Assembly: GCA_963665735.1 (NCBI GenBank)
Contig: OY762444.1
Location: forward strand, 1 to 64,000
Source: CATOSK01 sp963665735
Lineage (GTDB): Bacteria > Chloroflexota > Dehalococcoidia > Lucifugimonadales > UBA3495
Direction of reading: 5' to 3'
DNA: 64,000 bases
A model generated the notes under the pieces. The model was not told the origin of the DNA and did not search any database. It was given only the letters and a program-made list of their open reading frames with translations. A program made the translations under genes and the position numbers. Below are positions 1 through 8,800 of this stretch, piece by piece (within the stretch, counting starts at the first letter, position 1; every line of letters starts with the position of its first letter).

Positions 1-1104
1 TTGGCTAACGGGACTATCGGCCACGGCGATGAAGTGGACTCCACGGGACAGCAAGGGACGGGACATTACGCCGCCAGCGCGGTGCCGACGGTCTTGAGCG
101 TGGGTCAGAGTTTGGGCGTTTCGGGTAGGGAGTTGATACGGGCGCTGGTTCTGGGGGCGGAAGTGGCGGCCCGGCTCCAAAGCATCGTCTTCAAGTATGC
201 GGCCAGGGATATTTTCTACGCCAGCATCACCGGGGCCTTGGGCTGCGCGGTCAACGCCGGAACGCTGCTGGGGTTAGACGCGGAGCAGTTGGAAAACGCC
301 TTGGGGTTGGCGGCGTCGGGCGCGTCGGGGCTGACCAGTCACCACCTGGAGGAAAACCACCAAACCAAGTCGCTGCAACGAGGAAGGGCCGCCGAAGTAG
401 GGGTCATGTCGGCGCTGCTGGCGGGCCGGGGCGTCCTGGGGCCGAAGGAAATTCTGACGGTGGAGAACGGGTTTTTCGACGCTTTCCTGGGGGTCAAAGA
501 GGTGGGCGCGGAGGCGGTTCAAGGGTTGGGAGAGGAGTTCCTGATGCGGGAGTTGGCCTACAAGCGTTACGCCGTGGGCGCGCCCAACCAGACGCCGGTT
601 TACGCTCTGCTGGAGGCGATGCGGGAGAACGAACTGACGGCGGAGGAAATCGGGGGGATTGAGGTTTCGGTTTCGCGGGGAGCTTTCGAGACGGTGACGA
701 CAAACCGGCACCCGTCGGTGGATATGGAGTCCATTCTGGCGACGGCGGCGGTCTTTGGGGAGTTGACGTTTAACCACGTCCACCGGGCGGAGTACCGGGA
801 AGACCCGCGGGTGGCGGCGTTCCGGGAACGGGCGCGCATCCTGATAATTCCCCGGCCCGGACACGCCACCAGGGGGAACCGCCTGGACATCGGGCTGACG
901 GTCCGGACGGTTGGCGGGCAGGAAATCCGGCAGGAATTGAGATACCCGCCGATGGACTTTGGGGAAATTCAGGGGAAGTTTCGGGAGTTGGCGGGTCTGC
1001 GGCTGGAAGATTCCGAGGTTTTGTCGCTGGAACGGGAGTTGCTGGAGGTGGAGTCGTGCGGGGATGTTGCGGCGCTGGTGTCGCGGTTGGAGATACCGTA
1101 CTAG
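1..1104 (+). CDS. MmgE/PrpD family protein, 5' end outside the window
   Basis: The product belongs to the MmgE/PrpD family (2-methylcitrate dehydratase and cis-aconitate decarboxylase relatives), cytosolic hydro-lyases acting on tricarboxylic or related acids. The reading frame is open from base 1, and its first residues (NGTIGHGDEVD) match the family's conserved N-terminal-half block with Gly-His and acidic residues. The full protein is usually about 450 residues and 367 are present, so roughly the first 80 lie upstream; the TTG at base 1 is an internal codon rather than a start. A typical GASGLTSHHLEE helical block is near residues 105-117, and the C-terminal domain looks complete to the TAG stop. 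The actual substrate cannot be read from the sequence. The gene ends convergently with the leftward NHL operon. Confidence 0.85.
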   Translation: MANGTIGHGDEVDSTGQQGTGHYAASAVPTVLSVGQSLGVSGRELIRALVLGAEVAARLQSIVFKYAARDIFYASITGALGCAVNAGTLLGLDAEQLENALGLAASGASGLTSHHLEENHQTKSLQRGRAAEVGVMSALLAGRGVLGPKEILTVENGFFDAFLGVKEVGAEAVQGLGEEFLMRELAYKRYAVGAPNQTPVYALLEAMRENELTAEEIGGIEVSVSRGAFETVTTNRHPSVDMESILATAAVFGELTFNHVHRAEYREDPRVAAFRERARILIIPRPGHATRGNRLDIGLTVRTVGGQEIRQELRYPPMDFGEIQGKFRELAGLRLEDSEVLSLERELLEVESCGDVAALVSRLEIPY

Positions 1105-1117
1105 GGGCGTGGAGTTC

Positions 1118-1155
1118 ACCCCCTCCCTAACCCTCCCCCTCGTAGGGGGAGGGGA
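1118..1155. repeat. C/G-tract palindrome (CCCTCCCCC...GGGGGAGG family)
   Basis: This is a short inverted repeat of C-rich and G-rich halves around a 4-5 base loop. The same motif recurs near 2668-2706, 5679-5717, 12058-12104 and 12966-13012, always outside genes. Here it lies directly after the MmgE/PrpD stop, where its RNA would form a strong hairpin. Confidence 0.7.
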
Positions 1156-1185
1156 TTTATCACACTCTCTAAGGGTGCCGGTGGT

Positions 1186-1470
1186 GGATTCCCGCTTTCG
1201 CGGGAATGACGGTTATTCGGGGGCCGAGGTTGGTTTTGGTGGGGATTTGTGGAATCCGGCTTTGGCCGGAATGACGGTTATTCGGGGGCCAAGGTTGGCG
1301 TTGGCGGGGATTCCTGGATCCCGGCTTTCGCCGGAATGACGGTTATTCGGGGCCAAGGTTGGGGTTGGCGGGGATTTGTGGATTCCGGCTTTCGCCGGAA
1401 TGACGGTTATTCAGGACCAAGGTCGGCGTTGGCGGGGATTTCTGGATTCCGGCTTTCGCCGGAATGACGG
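1186..1470. repeat. Tandem array of a 64-65 bp unit built on a REP-like palindrome
   Basis: Four full units start at 1186, 1251, 1316 and 1380, with a partial fifth at 1444. Each opens with a palindrome of the form GGATTCCGGC-TTTC-GCCGGAATGACGG, followed by about 38 bases of less conserved spacer (TTATTCGGGG...). The palindrome is the most common intergenic repeat of the window. The rest of the 1105-1617 gap holds only the C/G-tract palindrome before the array and the hairpin pair at 1528-1582 after it. I see no gene there. Confidence 0.85.
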
Positions 1471-1527
1471 GTTAAGGATGGGGATGGCGGTGCCCCTATC
1501 CGGCGGTTCCATGCCAAGATTGTAAAG

Positions 1528-1582
1528 GGCAGGTTGGAAAACCTGCGCCACCGTTTAGGGGCGGGTACAAGACCCGCCCCTA
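1528..1582. terminator. Two stacked hairpins between convergent genes
   Basis: GGCAGGTT..AACCTGC pairs at 1528-1549, and TAGGGGCGGGT..ACCCGCCCCTA at 1556-1582. They sit between the ends of the rightward MmgE/PrpD gene and the leftward NHL gene. The second hairpin belongs to a family repeated at other gene ends in this window. There is no strong T-tract, so a terminator role is inferred from position and stability. Confidence 0.55.
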
Positions 1583-1617
1583 CGGTTTGCCGGAGGTATG
1601 GTTGGCGGCTTGGGGGG

Positions 1618-2646
1618 TTAGAGGCGGCCGCCGTCGTAGAGGCCCTGGAAGTAGGGGTCAATCTTGCGGTAAACCTGGATGCGGTTGCGGGAGGACTCGA
1701 CGACAAAGACCTGGCCCTCGTCGTCAACCTCAATGCCCATCGGCCCCCAGAACAGCTTTTCCCGATCCAAGTCTTGGGCGATTTCCCGCTCTTTCCACAT
1801 ATCGGGGTTGGCGTCCAGCTTGGTCTTGCCCCACTGGGACATGGCCGCCTCGCCGCGCATTCCGGCGATGAAACCGCCGTCGGCGTCAAAGACCTGCACC
1901 CGCTCGTTGCCCCAGTCGCAGACGTAAACGATGCCGTCGGCGTCCACGGCCACGTCGGTGGGACGGTCCAGCTGCCCGTCGCCGGAACCGGAGGAACCGA
2001 ACTGGCGGAGGAACTGCCCGTCGGCGGTGAATTTCTGCACCCGGTCGTTGCGCCAGTCGGCGACGTAAACATTGCCTTGGGCATCAACGGTGACTCCCCA
2101 GGGCATATTGAACTCGCCTTCACCGTCGCCGCCCCGACCGAACTGGGCCAGAAACTGGCCGTCCCTGGTGAACTTCTGGACGCGGTTGTTGCCGCTGTCC
2201 ACCAGGATGATGTTGTCGTCGGCGTCAAAGACGATGCCGGAGGGGCCGCTAAGCTGGCCTTCGCCGGAGCCGGAAACGCCCCAACTGCCGACGGGGTCGC
2301 CGTCGCGGTTGAAGATTTTGACGACGCTGAGCCAGTCGTCCACCACATAGACCTGGCCGTCGCGGTCCAGGGCGATGCCGGTGGGCCAGACCATCGCGTC
2401 GGGATAGGGGGCTTCGTTGCGGGCCGGGGCGCCCTTGGCGAACTCACCGATGTATTCTTCGCCGGTGGTGCAGATGGTGACCCGCATACTGTCGGGCCGG
2501 CCTTCGTAGGAACGGCTGAGGACGTACATCAGGTCTTCTTCGCCCCGGGCCATGGCCACCGGGTAGCTGAACCCGGTGCCGGAGGCTTCGCCGCGGCCAA
2601 TGGTATGGCTGAAGCGGAAAGTTACTCCCAGCGTTTGAGTTGGCAT
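1618..2646 (-). CDS. NHL-repeat beta-propeller protein
   Basis: The 342-residue protein is made mostly of NHL repeats (about five or six blades), each with the pattern G-I-hydrophobic-D-x-D/G-x-hydrophobic-Y-V-x-D-x-x-N-x-R-V-Q. Clear copies lie around residues 95-130, 140-175, 185-220, 230-265 and 300-330. NHL propellers are binding scaffolds and sometimes lyases. No catalytic motif, membrane segment or signal peptide is visible, so it looks cytosolic. It is the last gene of a leftward run DUF1800 > DUF1501 > NHL. The start follows an AAGGAGAAAATT leader, a good ribosome binding site. The ligand is unknown. Confidence 0.85.
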   Translation of the reverse strand: MPTQTLGVTFRFSHTIGRGEASGTGFSYPVAMARGEEDLMYVLSRSYEGRPDSMRVTICTTGEEYIGEFAKGAPARNEAPYPDAMVWPTGIALDRDGQVYVVDDWLSVVKIFNRDGDPVGSWGVSGSGEGQLSGPSGIVFDADDNIILVDSGNNRVQKFTRDGQFLAQFGRGGDGEGEFNMPWGVTVDAQGNVYVADWRNDRVQKFTADGQFLRQFGSSGSGDGQLDRPTDVAVDADGIVYVCDWGNERVQVFDADGGFIAGMRGEAAMSQWGKTKLDANPDMWKEREIAQDLDREKLFWGPMGIEVDDEGQVFVVESSRNRIQVYRKIDPYFQGLYDGGRL

Positions 2647-2667
2647 AATTTTCTCCTTGTGGGGACT

Positions 2668-2706
2668 ACCCCCACCCTGGCCCTCCCCCTAACAGGGGGA
2701 GGGGAG
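2668..2706. repeat. C/G-tract palindrome
   Basis: Another copy of the CCCTCCCCC..GGGGGAGG inverted repeat, between the DUF1501 and NHL genes. The sequence up to 2790 continues with degenerate G-rich copies (GGGGGAGG at about 2729 and 2761). Confidence 0.6.
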
Positions 2707-2795
2707 ATTTCGGATGTTGCCCCTGCTGGGGGAGGGTATTTTGGCAATGTACCCCTAGCGGGGGAGGTTTTTGGAATGCTCCGGTTGGCGGGGGC

Positions 2796-3929
2796 TTAGA
2801 TGAAGCCCAGCTTCTCGAAGTTGCCGTTGACGATGGGTTGGGCGTCCAGGCCCAGCCAGTCTTCCAGCAAGGTGGAGTACAGGCCGCGGAAGTCGTTGTT
2901 GTAGTGGAGGTCGCCTTCCAGCAGCTTGTCGTCGTCCAGGGACGGGTACTCGGCGTAGAGGCCGCCCTTGACCGGGTCGCCGATGACGAAGGCCGCGCCG
3001 CCGGAGCCGTGGTCGGTGCCGGAGCCGTTGTCGTGAACCCGGCGTCCGAACTCGGTGAATACCAGCAGGACTACGTTGTCGGAGGCGTTGTGTTCCTTCA
3101 AGTCCTGATAGAAGTCGTTGACGGTGCGGGAAACGTCGGTCCACAGCTTGGAGTGGGCGGCCATCTGGGTGGCGTGGGTGTCAAAGCTGTTGTAGGGGGC
3201 GGTGGTGTAGAACACGCGGGTTCCCAGATTGGCGCAATGCACCTGGGCGATGTTCCTCATGTATTGAGCGACGCTGCCGCCGCCGTACTCGATGGTGGAG
3301 GAGTACTGAGCCGGAGCGGTGGCGAGGATGTCGGCGCCTTGCAGGGCGTCCATGCCGGTCTGGGACAGGTACTCCAGGGCATTGCCGCGGCCCATCGCCG
3401 GGGAATACATCCGGGAGAACAGGTCAATGGCTTCGTCGCGCCGGGTTTCCTGCTCGATGGTGGTCAGGACGCCGTAGGTCTCCAGGTTGCCGACGGAGGC
3501 CACGGGAACGCCGGGGGCCACCAACGCGCGGGGAACGCCGCGGCCGAAGTTAACGCCGGTCAGCACGTTGTCCTTGTTGGGGTCCAGGTCGCGGAGAGCG
3601 CGGCCCAACCAACCCTCGTCGGCAATCTTTTCCGGCTCGCAGGTGTGCCAGATGTCCATTGAGCGGAAGTGGGAACGGTTGGGCGTGGGGTAGCCGATGC
3701 CCTGGATGACGGCAACCTTGCCCTGGTCGTAAAGCTCTTTCAGCTCGCCCATGTTGGGGTTGAACCCGATTTCGTCGTTGATGGGCAGAACCTGGTCTTC
3801 GGGGATGCGGACGTTGGGCCGGTTGTCGAAGTAGCGGGGGTTGGTATAGGGAATCACGGTGTTCAGTCCGTCGTTGCCGCCAGAAAGCTGGAGGACAACC
3901 AGGACGGGGTCTTTCTTGGTGCTGGTCAT
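2796..3929 (-). CDS. DUF1501 family protein
   Basis: The protein (377 residues) has the DUF1501 layout, a family in the alkaline phosphatase/sulfatase-like superfamily: an N-terminal strand with LSGGNDGLNTV near residues 14-24, the NRSHFRSMDIWHT block near residue 90, a mid-protein NSFDTHATQ segment, and LVFTEFGRRV followed by DHGSGG near the end. These are its expected metal-binding regions. Most relatives carry a Tat signal and are exported; this one starts directly at the domain (MTSTKKDPVLVVLQ) with no signal peptide. DUF1501 genes almost always pair with DUF1800 genes, and the next gene upstream in the operon is a DUF1800. The molecular function of the pair is not established. Confidence 0.9.
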   Translation of the reverse strand: MTSTKKDPVLVVLQLSGGNDGLNTVIPYTNPRYFDNRPNVRIPEDQVLPINDEIGFNPNMGELKELYDQGKVAVIQGIGYPTPNRSHFRSMDIWHTCEPEKIADEGWLGRALRDLDPNKDNVLTGVNFGRGVPRALVAPGVPVASVGNLETYGVLTTIEQETRRDEAIDLFSRMYSPAMGRGNALEYLSQTGMDALQGADILATAPAQYSSTIEYGGGSVAQYMRNIAQVHCANLGTRVFYTTAPYNSFDTHATQMAAHSKLWTDVSRTVNDFYQDLKEHNASDNVVLLVFTEFGRRVHDNGSGTDHGSGGAAFVIGDPVKGGLYAEYPSLDDDKLLEGDLHYNNDFRGLYSTLLEDWLGLDAQPIVNGNFEKLGFI

Positions 3930-3984
3930 AAAATCCTCTCCCTGGGTTTCGGTTTGGATTCCCGCCCCGGCGGGAAAAGGGACT

Positions 3985-4013
3985 GTCGGGCGGGTTTTTG
4001 CCCGCCCGACGGG
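3985..4013. other. Stable hairpin between the DUF1800 and DUF1501 genes
   Basis: GTCGGGCGGG and CCCGCCCGAC pair with a 6-base loop, inside the 96-base gap between two genes of one operon. No T-tract follows on the leftward strand, so it may be an mRNA-stabilising or attenuating structure rather than a full terminator. Confidence 0.5.
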
Positions 4014-4025
4014 TTACGGCTTGGG

Positions 4026-5432
4026 CTAGGTGAACTGATACTCCTGGGTGGAGACGATGAACTGGAGCATCTGGGCCACCCGTTCAGAGAAGTCGTCGCT
4101 GGCGGTTTCCGCCGGGCCGCGCTGCTGGGCCTGGCCGAGAATCATGGCGTAGGTGTCGTCGGTAAGCTGGTAGTGGCCCAGCATTTCGAGACAGCCTTCC
4201 ACCAGCCGCTCCGGGGTCAAGGATTGGCCTTCCTCGCCGAGACGGGCGATGATGGACTGAACGCCGGGGGTGTCGGTGTCGCCGACCTGGGCGGCGGCGA
4301 AGTTAAGGCGTTCCACCAGGGTGCCGCTGTCAATCCACTCGGTGCCGGTGTGCCAGCCTTCCACCGTGGGGGGGTTGAGCAAGTCCTGGCCCATGTAGCG
4401 GATTTCCTGGGCGACTTCGTACAGGCCGGGCTTGGGGCGGGTGTATTCGCCGGTGAGCTTGAGGGTGCCGGCCACCACTTCCGCCGGGCTCTTGACCTTG
4501 GCGAAGCGGGCGTTCTTGAAGAAGTCGGAGTTGAACAGCACCCGGAGCATGGAGCGAATCTCAAAGCCGGAGCGGAAGTACTCTTCCTCCAGCAGCTTGA
4601 TGGCTTCCATGTCCCTGGGCGGGGTGTTCTGCCAGGCCGGAACCTGGGGTTCGTCGGCAACGAAGAAGTTGTAGAGGTGGCGGGAGACGAACCTGGCGGT
4701 GGCCTTCTGGCGGCTGATGATGTCAATGATGTCCTCGCCGTTCCAGTTGCCGGTTTCGCCCAGGAAGGTCTTGTCTTCGTCGTCGTGGTCGCGGGGGTTG
4801 TAAAGGAAGAGGGCCTCGTGGCGGCCAAAGGGGTAGCGGGGGATGGCGTTGCCGACGGTCCAGCCGGTGAAGGCCCGGGCACATTCCTTAACGTCGTCCT
4901 CGGAGTAGTTGGGCTGGCCGTCCATGCCCACGCCCATGGAGAACAGTTCCAGCAGTTCCCGGCCCCAGTTCTCGTTGATGGCGTCCTTGTGGCTCATCTG
5001 GTTGTCCAGGTAATAGACCATCGCCGGGTCGCTGGCCAACTCGAGCAGCAGGGTGGGGAGATTGCCCAGCCCATGCTCGCGGAACTTGTTGAGCTGGAGC
5101 AGAATCTGGCGGCCATTCATGCACTTGGAATCGCCGACGCAGAAGATGCCGTGCCAGAAGAGACAGATTTTCTCTTCCAGGGGGCGGGGGCTGTTGACCA
5201 TGCGGTAGGTCCAGTGGGCCTGGTTGGTTTCCAAGCCGTTAATCTGCTTCCAGTCCACGAAATGGCGCAGCAGCACGTCCATTTCCAGGGGGGGTTGTTG
5301 TTCCGGGTTGAGCAGTTCTTCGACGGTGGCTTCGTAGCCCACCGCCGCGCGGCGTTCCAATTCTTCGTAGGACGCGCCAAAGCCTGCCCGGCGCATGAGG
5401 TGCGCCATTAGCGCGATGTCCGTTCCAGCCAT
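4026..5432 (-). CDS. DUF1800 family protein
   Basis: The 468-residue protein opens with the family hallmark HLMRRAGFGASYEEL. Downstream it has the conserved helical blocks around KICLFWHGIFCVG, NWGRELLELFSMGV, ARAFTGWTV and the late GWHTGTEWI. DUF1800 proteins are usually secreted partners of DUF1501; here too no signal peptide is present. I chose the ATG at 5432 over one five codons upstream, because GAGGAGG with a 6-base spacer leads directly to it and the earlier ATG would lie within that ribosome binding site. It is the first gene of the DUF1800-DUF1501-NHL operon, with a good promoter at 5529-5557. Biochemical function is unknown. Confidence 0.9.
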   Translation of the reverse strand: MAGTDIALMAHLMRRAGFGASYEELERRAAVGYEATVEELLNPEQQPPLEMDVLLRHFVDWKQINGLETNQAHWTYRMVNSPRPLEEKICLFWHGIFCVGDSKCMNGRQILLQLNKFREHGLGNLPTLLLELASDPAMVYYLDNQMSHKDAINENWGRELLELFSMGVGMDGQPNYSEDDVKECARAFTGWTVGNAIPRYPFGRHEALFLYNPRDHDDEDKTFLGETGNWNGEDIIDIISRQKATARFVSRHLYNFFVADEPQVPAWQNTPPRDMEAIKLLEEEYFRSGFEIRSMLRVLFNSDFFKNARFAKVKSPAEVVAGTLKLTGEYTRPKPGLYEVAQEIRYMGQDLLNPPTVEGWHTGTEWIDSGTLVERLNFAAAQVGDTDTPGVQSIIARLGEEGQSLTPERLVEGCLEMLGHYQLTDDTYAMILGQAQQRGPAETASDDFSERVAQMLQFIVSTQEYQFT

Positions 5433-5528
5433 CCTGTTCCTCCTCAATGAGATTGGTTTCTCGGCGGGCTGCCAGATGTTCGTGAACGATGGCGAATGAG
5501 CCGGTTGGCAACGGCGCCGGTTAACGCC

Positions 5529-5557
5529 ATGTTAATTAACGGCGGTTTCACTGTCAA
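5529..5557 (-). promoter_or_regulatory. Sigma-70-type promoter of the DUF1800 operon
   Basis: On the leftward strand TTGACA (5552-5557) and TAACAT (5529-5534) are separated by exactly 17 bases. Transcription would start near 5522, giving an approximately 90-base leader to the ATG at 5432. Confidence 0.65.
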
Positions 5558-5559
5558 TA

Positions 5560-5890
5560 TCAGGGCGGGAATAATCCGTTGGGATTGCCGGGAATAATTG
5601 TATGTTACGGAAAAGGTCTATTCAGTGGATATTGCAGGGTGGTATGCGGATTGTTGGAAGTTGTTTTCGTCGAGGTTTACCCCCTCCCCGGCCCTCCCCC
5701 TAACAGGGGGAGGGGGAATCAATGTGGTATTTAAGGAACTATCTGAAAAAATGGTTGGAATTGGATGGGGGTAAGTCCCCGTTAATCCCCCTCTACGAAA
5801 GGGGGATACGGCGGCGCCTCTTCGCGCAGGCTAAAAGTCTGCGCCACCAAGCGGAGGGGGAGGGGGATTATCCGTTGAGGCTTGGCGGGT
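5560..5890. other. Intergenic region between the DUF1800 promoter and the lhr 3' end
   Basis: It holds a C/G-tract palindrome (5679-5717), a CCCCCTCTACGAAAGGGGG hairpin (about 5788-5806) and a short AT-richer segment. No convincing gene or RNA is seen; short open frames here lack ribosome binding sites and family motifs. Confidence 0.5.
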
Positions 5891-8800
5891 TCAGTGCAGG
5901 GGTACGGGGAGCAGGGCGGCGGGCGGTTCCTCGGCGGGGTTGGGTTGAGGCGGTTCGCCCCAGCCGTAGAGCAGGGCGTTGACGGCGGACATCCGGCCCG
6001 GCCCGGCTTGTCCGCGATTGACCACGACGCCTTTTTCCAGCGACGCCAGGGGAATGCCGTCGCAGAAAACCACCCGATTGCCGGGCAGCGCCGGCGCCCG
6101 TTCTCCGGGGGTGACGATGCCGACCAGGTTGAGGGGGTCACAAGCGGAAACCACCACCATTGTCCCGGTTGGTTCGATGCGATTCATTTCCCGCAGACGG
6201 CCCACGGCGTCGGGGAGAGCGAATTGCTCGCCGACAAACCCGGCGACAAAACGGCCTCCCCGGATTTGGCCCTGGGCTTCCAGCCGGCGGAACACCCGCA
6301 CCAAGTCGCGCCAGGGCGGGGCCATTCTTTCCCTTGCCAGCAGTTCCGGGAATACCACGCCGTAGCGTTCCAGCAACTGCATGGCCCGGGATTCCAATGG
6401 ATTAGGCGCGTGGGCCAGGGATTCCAGCAAAGACCAGCGGCTGAAACCGGCGCGGGACACGGGGCGGGCGCGCTTGTGGCGGTGGTCCTGGCGGGTTCGT
6501 TGGGGCAGACCGTTGATGCGAGTCCGCAGGGTTTCCAGGCTGTCGGAAGTGACCAGGCCGGCGGCGGCCAGACCCCACAGGGTTTCTTCCACGTCGGAAG
6601 GGAGGCGATGGGTGATGGATACCAGCTCGGAAGTGAAACAAGCGCCCCGGTTCCGCAGAATTTCCAGCAACTCGCCGGCGGCTCCGCCCACGTCCGGGGC
6701 CGGAGACAGCGAGGCGTCCAGCAGCCAGTCAAGGGACTGGCGGAGAGCCAAGGCGACGTTGGTGCTGCGGGTCAAGGCGGCGGCGGAGGTTGCGCCGTTG
6801 CTCGCGGCGAGTTGGCGGCGGTGGGTGAAACAACCCCAAACGGCTTCACCGCCCAGACAAAGGCGGTCAAGCAGGTACGGGTCGTAATTGGACACCCGGC
6901 ACGCCACGACTTCCCGCTCCAGGACGGCGGCGGGGGTCTCAAAGCCTTGCAGCATGGTCACCACGTCCAGCAGACCGTCCTCGCCGGCGGCCTGCCAGCC
7001 GGGTTCGGCATTCTGCCAACGGAAAAGGAATCGCATAAAGGTGGATTGGGGGACGGGTTCGATTTCGCTGCGGAGGCGGCCAATGGTGCCGCGGTGGATG
7101 CGGGCGAGGATGCGGCGGTCGCAAAATTCCTCTTCGCCGGCGGCGGTGCGGAAACTGCCGCGCAAGACCAGCCCTTCGTTTTCCAGTTGGGCCAGGGCCA
7201 GATAAACGGCGGACTCCGGGAGGGCCAGCCGGCGGCTCATTTCGGAGGTGGTGAAGGGGCCGGAACATTCCACCCAACCCCGGACGATTTGCAGGACGGC
7301 ATCATCGGAGGATAACGGCGAGGAGGATAACGACGGCAATCCATTGGGGGGACAACCTTCCAAAACGGCGTCGGGATAGGCGGCCGAAACCAGGGACAGT
7401 TGCTCGGCGGCGGCCCAGAAAGCTGCGCCGTTGGGGTGGCGGAAACGGTAGGCCCGGCCGGCGGCGGAGAGTTGTCGGAACCAGTCCGGGTAAACCGGCG
7501 GTACTTCGGGGGAATTTTCGGGGAGAACGCCCAGGGTAAGGAGGGCGTCGTGGAGTTCGTCGGCGTCGCGGATGCGGGGCCAGGCGTTGTTGGATTCCTC
7601 GGCTATGGCCGCGGGGTCTAGGGTTGCCAGATCGCGGGCGTCTTCTGGGAGGGCGCGGCGCAGGGAAACCGCCCTGGCCCGCCGTTCTTCCAAGGGGGCG
7701 TCGTCCAGGAAGGCGTAGGGCATGGCGTTGAGAATCTGGTGGGCAAATACGGAGGGCTGCACGGTTTCCCGGGCCAGCACTTCAATTTCTTCCCGTTCAA
7801 TGGCGCGGAGGATACGTTGCAGGCCGGGCAAGTCCATCGCCTCAGTCATGCAGTCGCGGACGGTCTCAAAGACCAGGGGATGGTCCGGGGGTTCGATGGG
7901 GCCGGGCATGGCGTTGTCCTGGCATTGCACCTGGGCAGGGAATACGGCGGCCAGCAGGTCGTCGGAGCGCATCCGCTGCAAGGGGGCGGGGACTTTTTTG
8001 CCGCCGCTATGCCGGAGCAGGGCCAGGAACCGGGTGGCGTTCCACCGCCAGCGGGTGCCAAAGACCGGGGCTTGCAGGACGGCCTGGAGCAGCACTTCTT
8101 CCAAGGTGCGGGAGGACAGGTAGGTGAAAACTTCATGGAGAGGAAAGGCCATGTTGGGGCCAAGGGAGAAATTGAGGCCGTCATCGGTGGCGGAAGCCTG
8201 GAGTTCAAAATCGAAAGTGCGGCAAATGCGCTTGCGGAGGGCCATTCCCCAGGCCCGGTTGATGCCGGCGCCCAGGGGGGAGTGAATGACCAACTGCATC
8301 CCGCCGCTTTCGTCGAAAAAGCGTTCCGCAACGATGCGCCGGCCGGTGGGGACGATGCCCAGCACCCGCTTGCCTTCAACCAGGTAGGCTACCAGTTGGC
8401 GGGCGGCTTCGGGGGAAACGGCGGCGTTTTCGGCGGCCCAGGTTTCGGCCTGGGTGGGCTGTTCCAGCCGGCGGTCAATGGCGTGGCGGAGTTGGGAAAT
8501 CTCTTCGGAGAGTTCCCAGGTACGGCCCGGCGCTTCGCCCAGCCAGAAGGGGATGGTGGGGAGCATACCTTGGGCATCCTCCACCCGAACCCGTCCGCTT
8601 TCGACGCGGCGGATTTTCCAGGGGGTGTTGCCCAGCAGGAAAATGTCGCCGGCCATGCTTTCGATGGCGAAGTCCTCGTTGACGGTGCCGACGAAAACGC
8701 CCTCAGGGTCGGCAACGACTTCGTAGTCGGCATTGTCGGGGATGGCCCCGCCGCTGGTAAGGGCGGCGATGCGCGCGCCGCGGCGGCCCTTGAGTTGGTG

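Noticed and set aside
1186..1470. Possible CRISPR array
   Set aside because: The repeats are palindromes with conserved, not unique, spacers; no cas genes are present.
3669..5411. A 580-codon open frame on the + strand opposite the DUF1501 and DUF1800 genes
   Set aside because: It is an antisense frame opened by GC-rich codon structure; its translation is low in complexity (Gly/Val/Ala/Asp-rich), shows no family motif and lacks a ribosome binding site, while both genes on the other strand have clear motifs.
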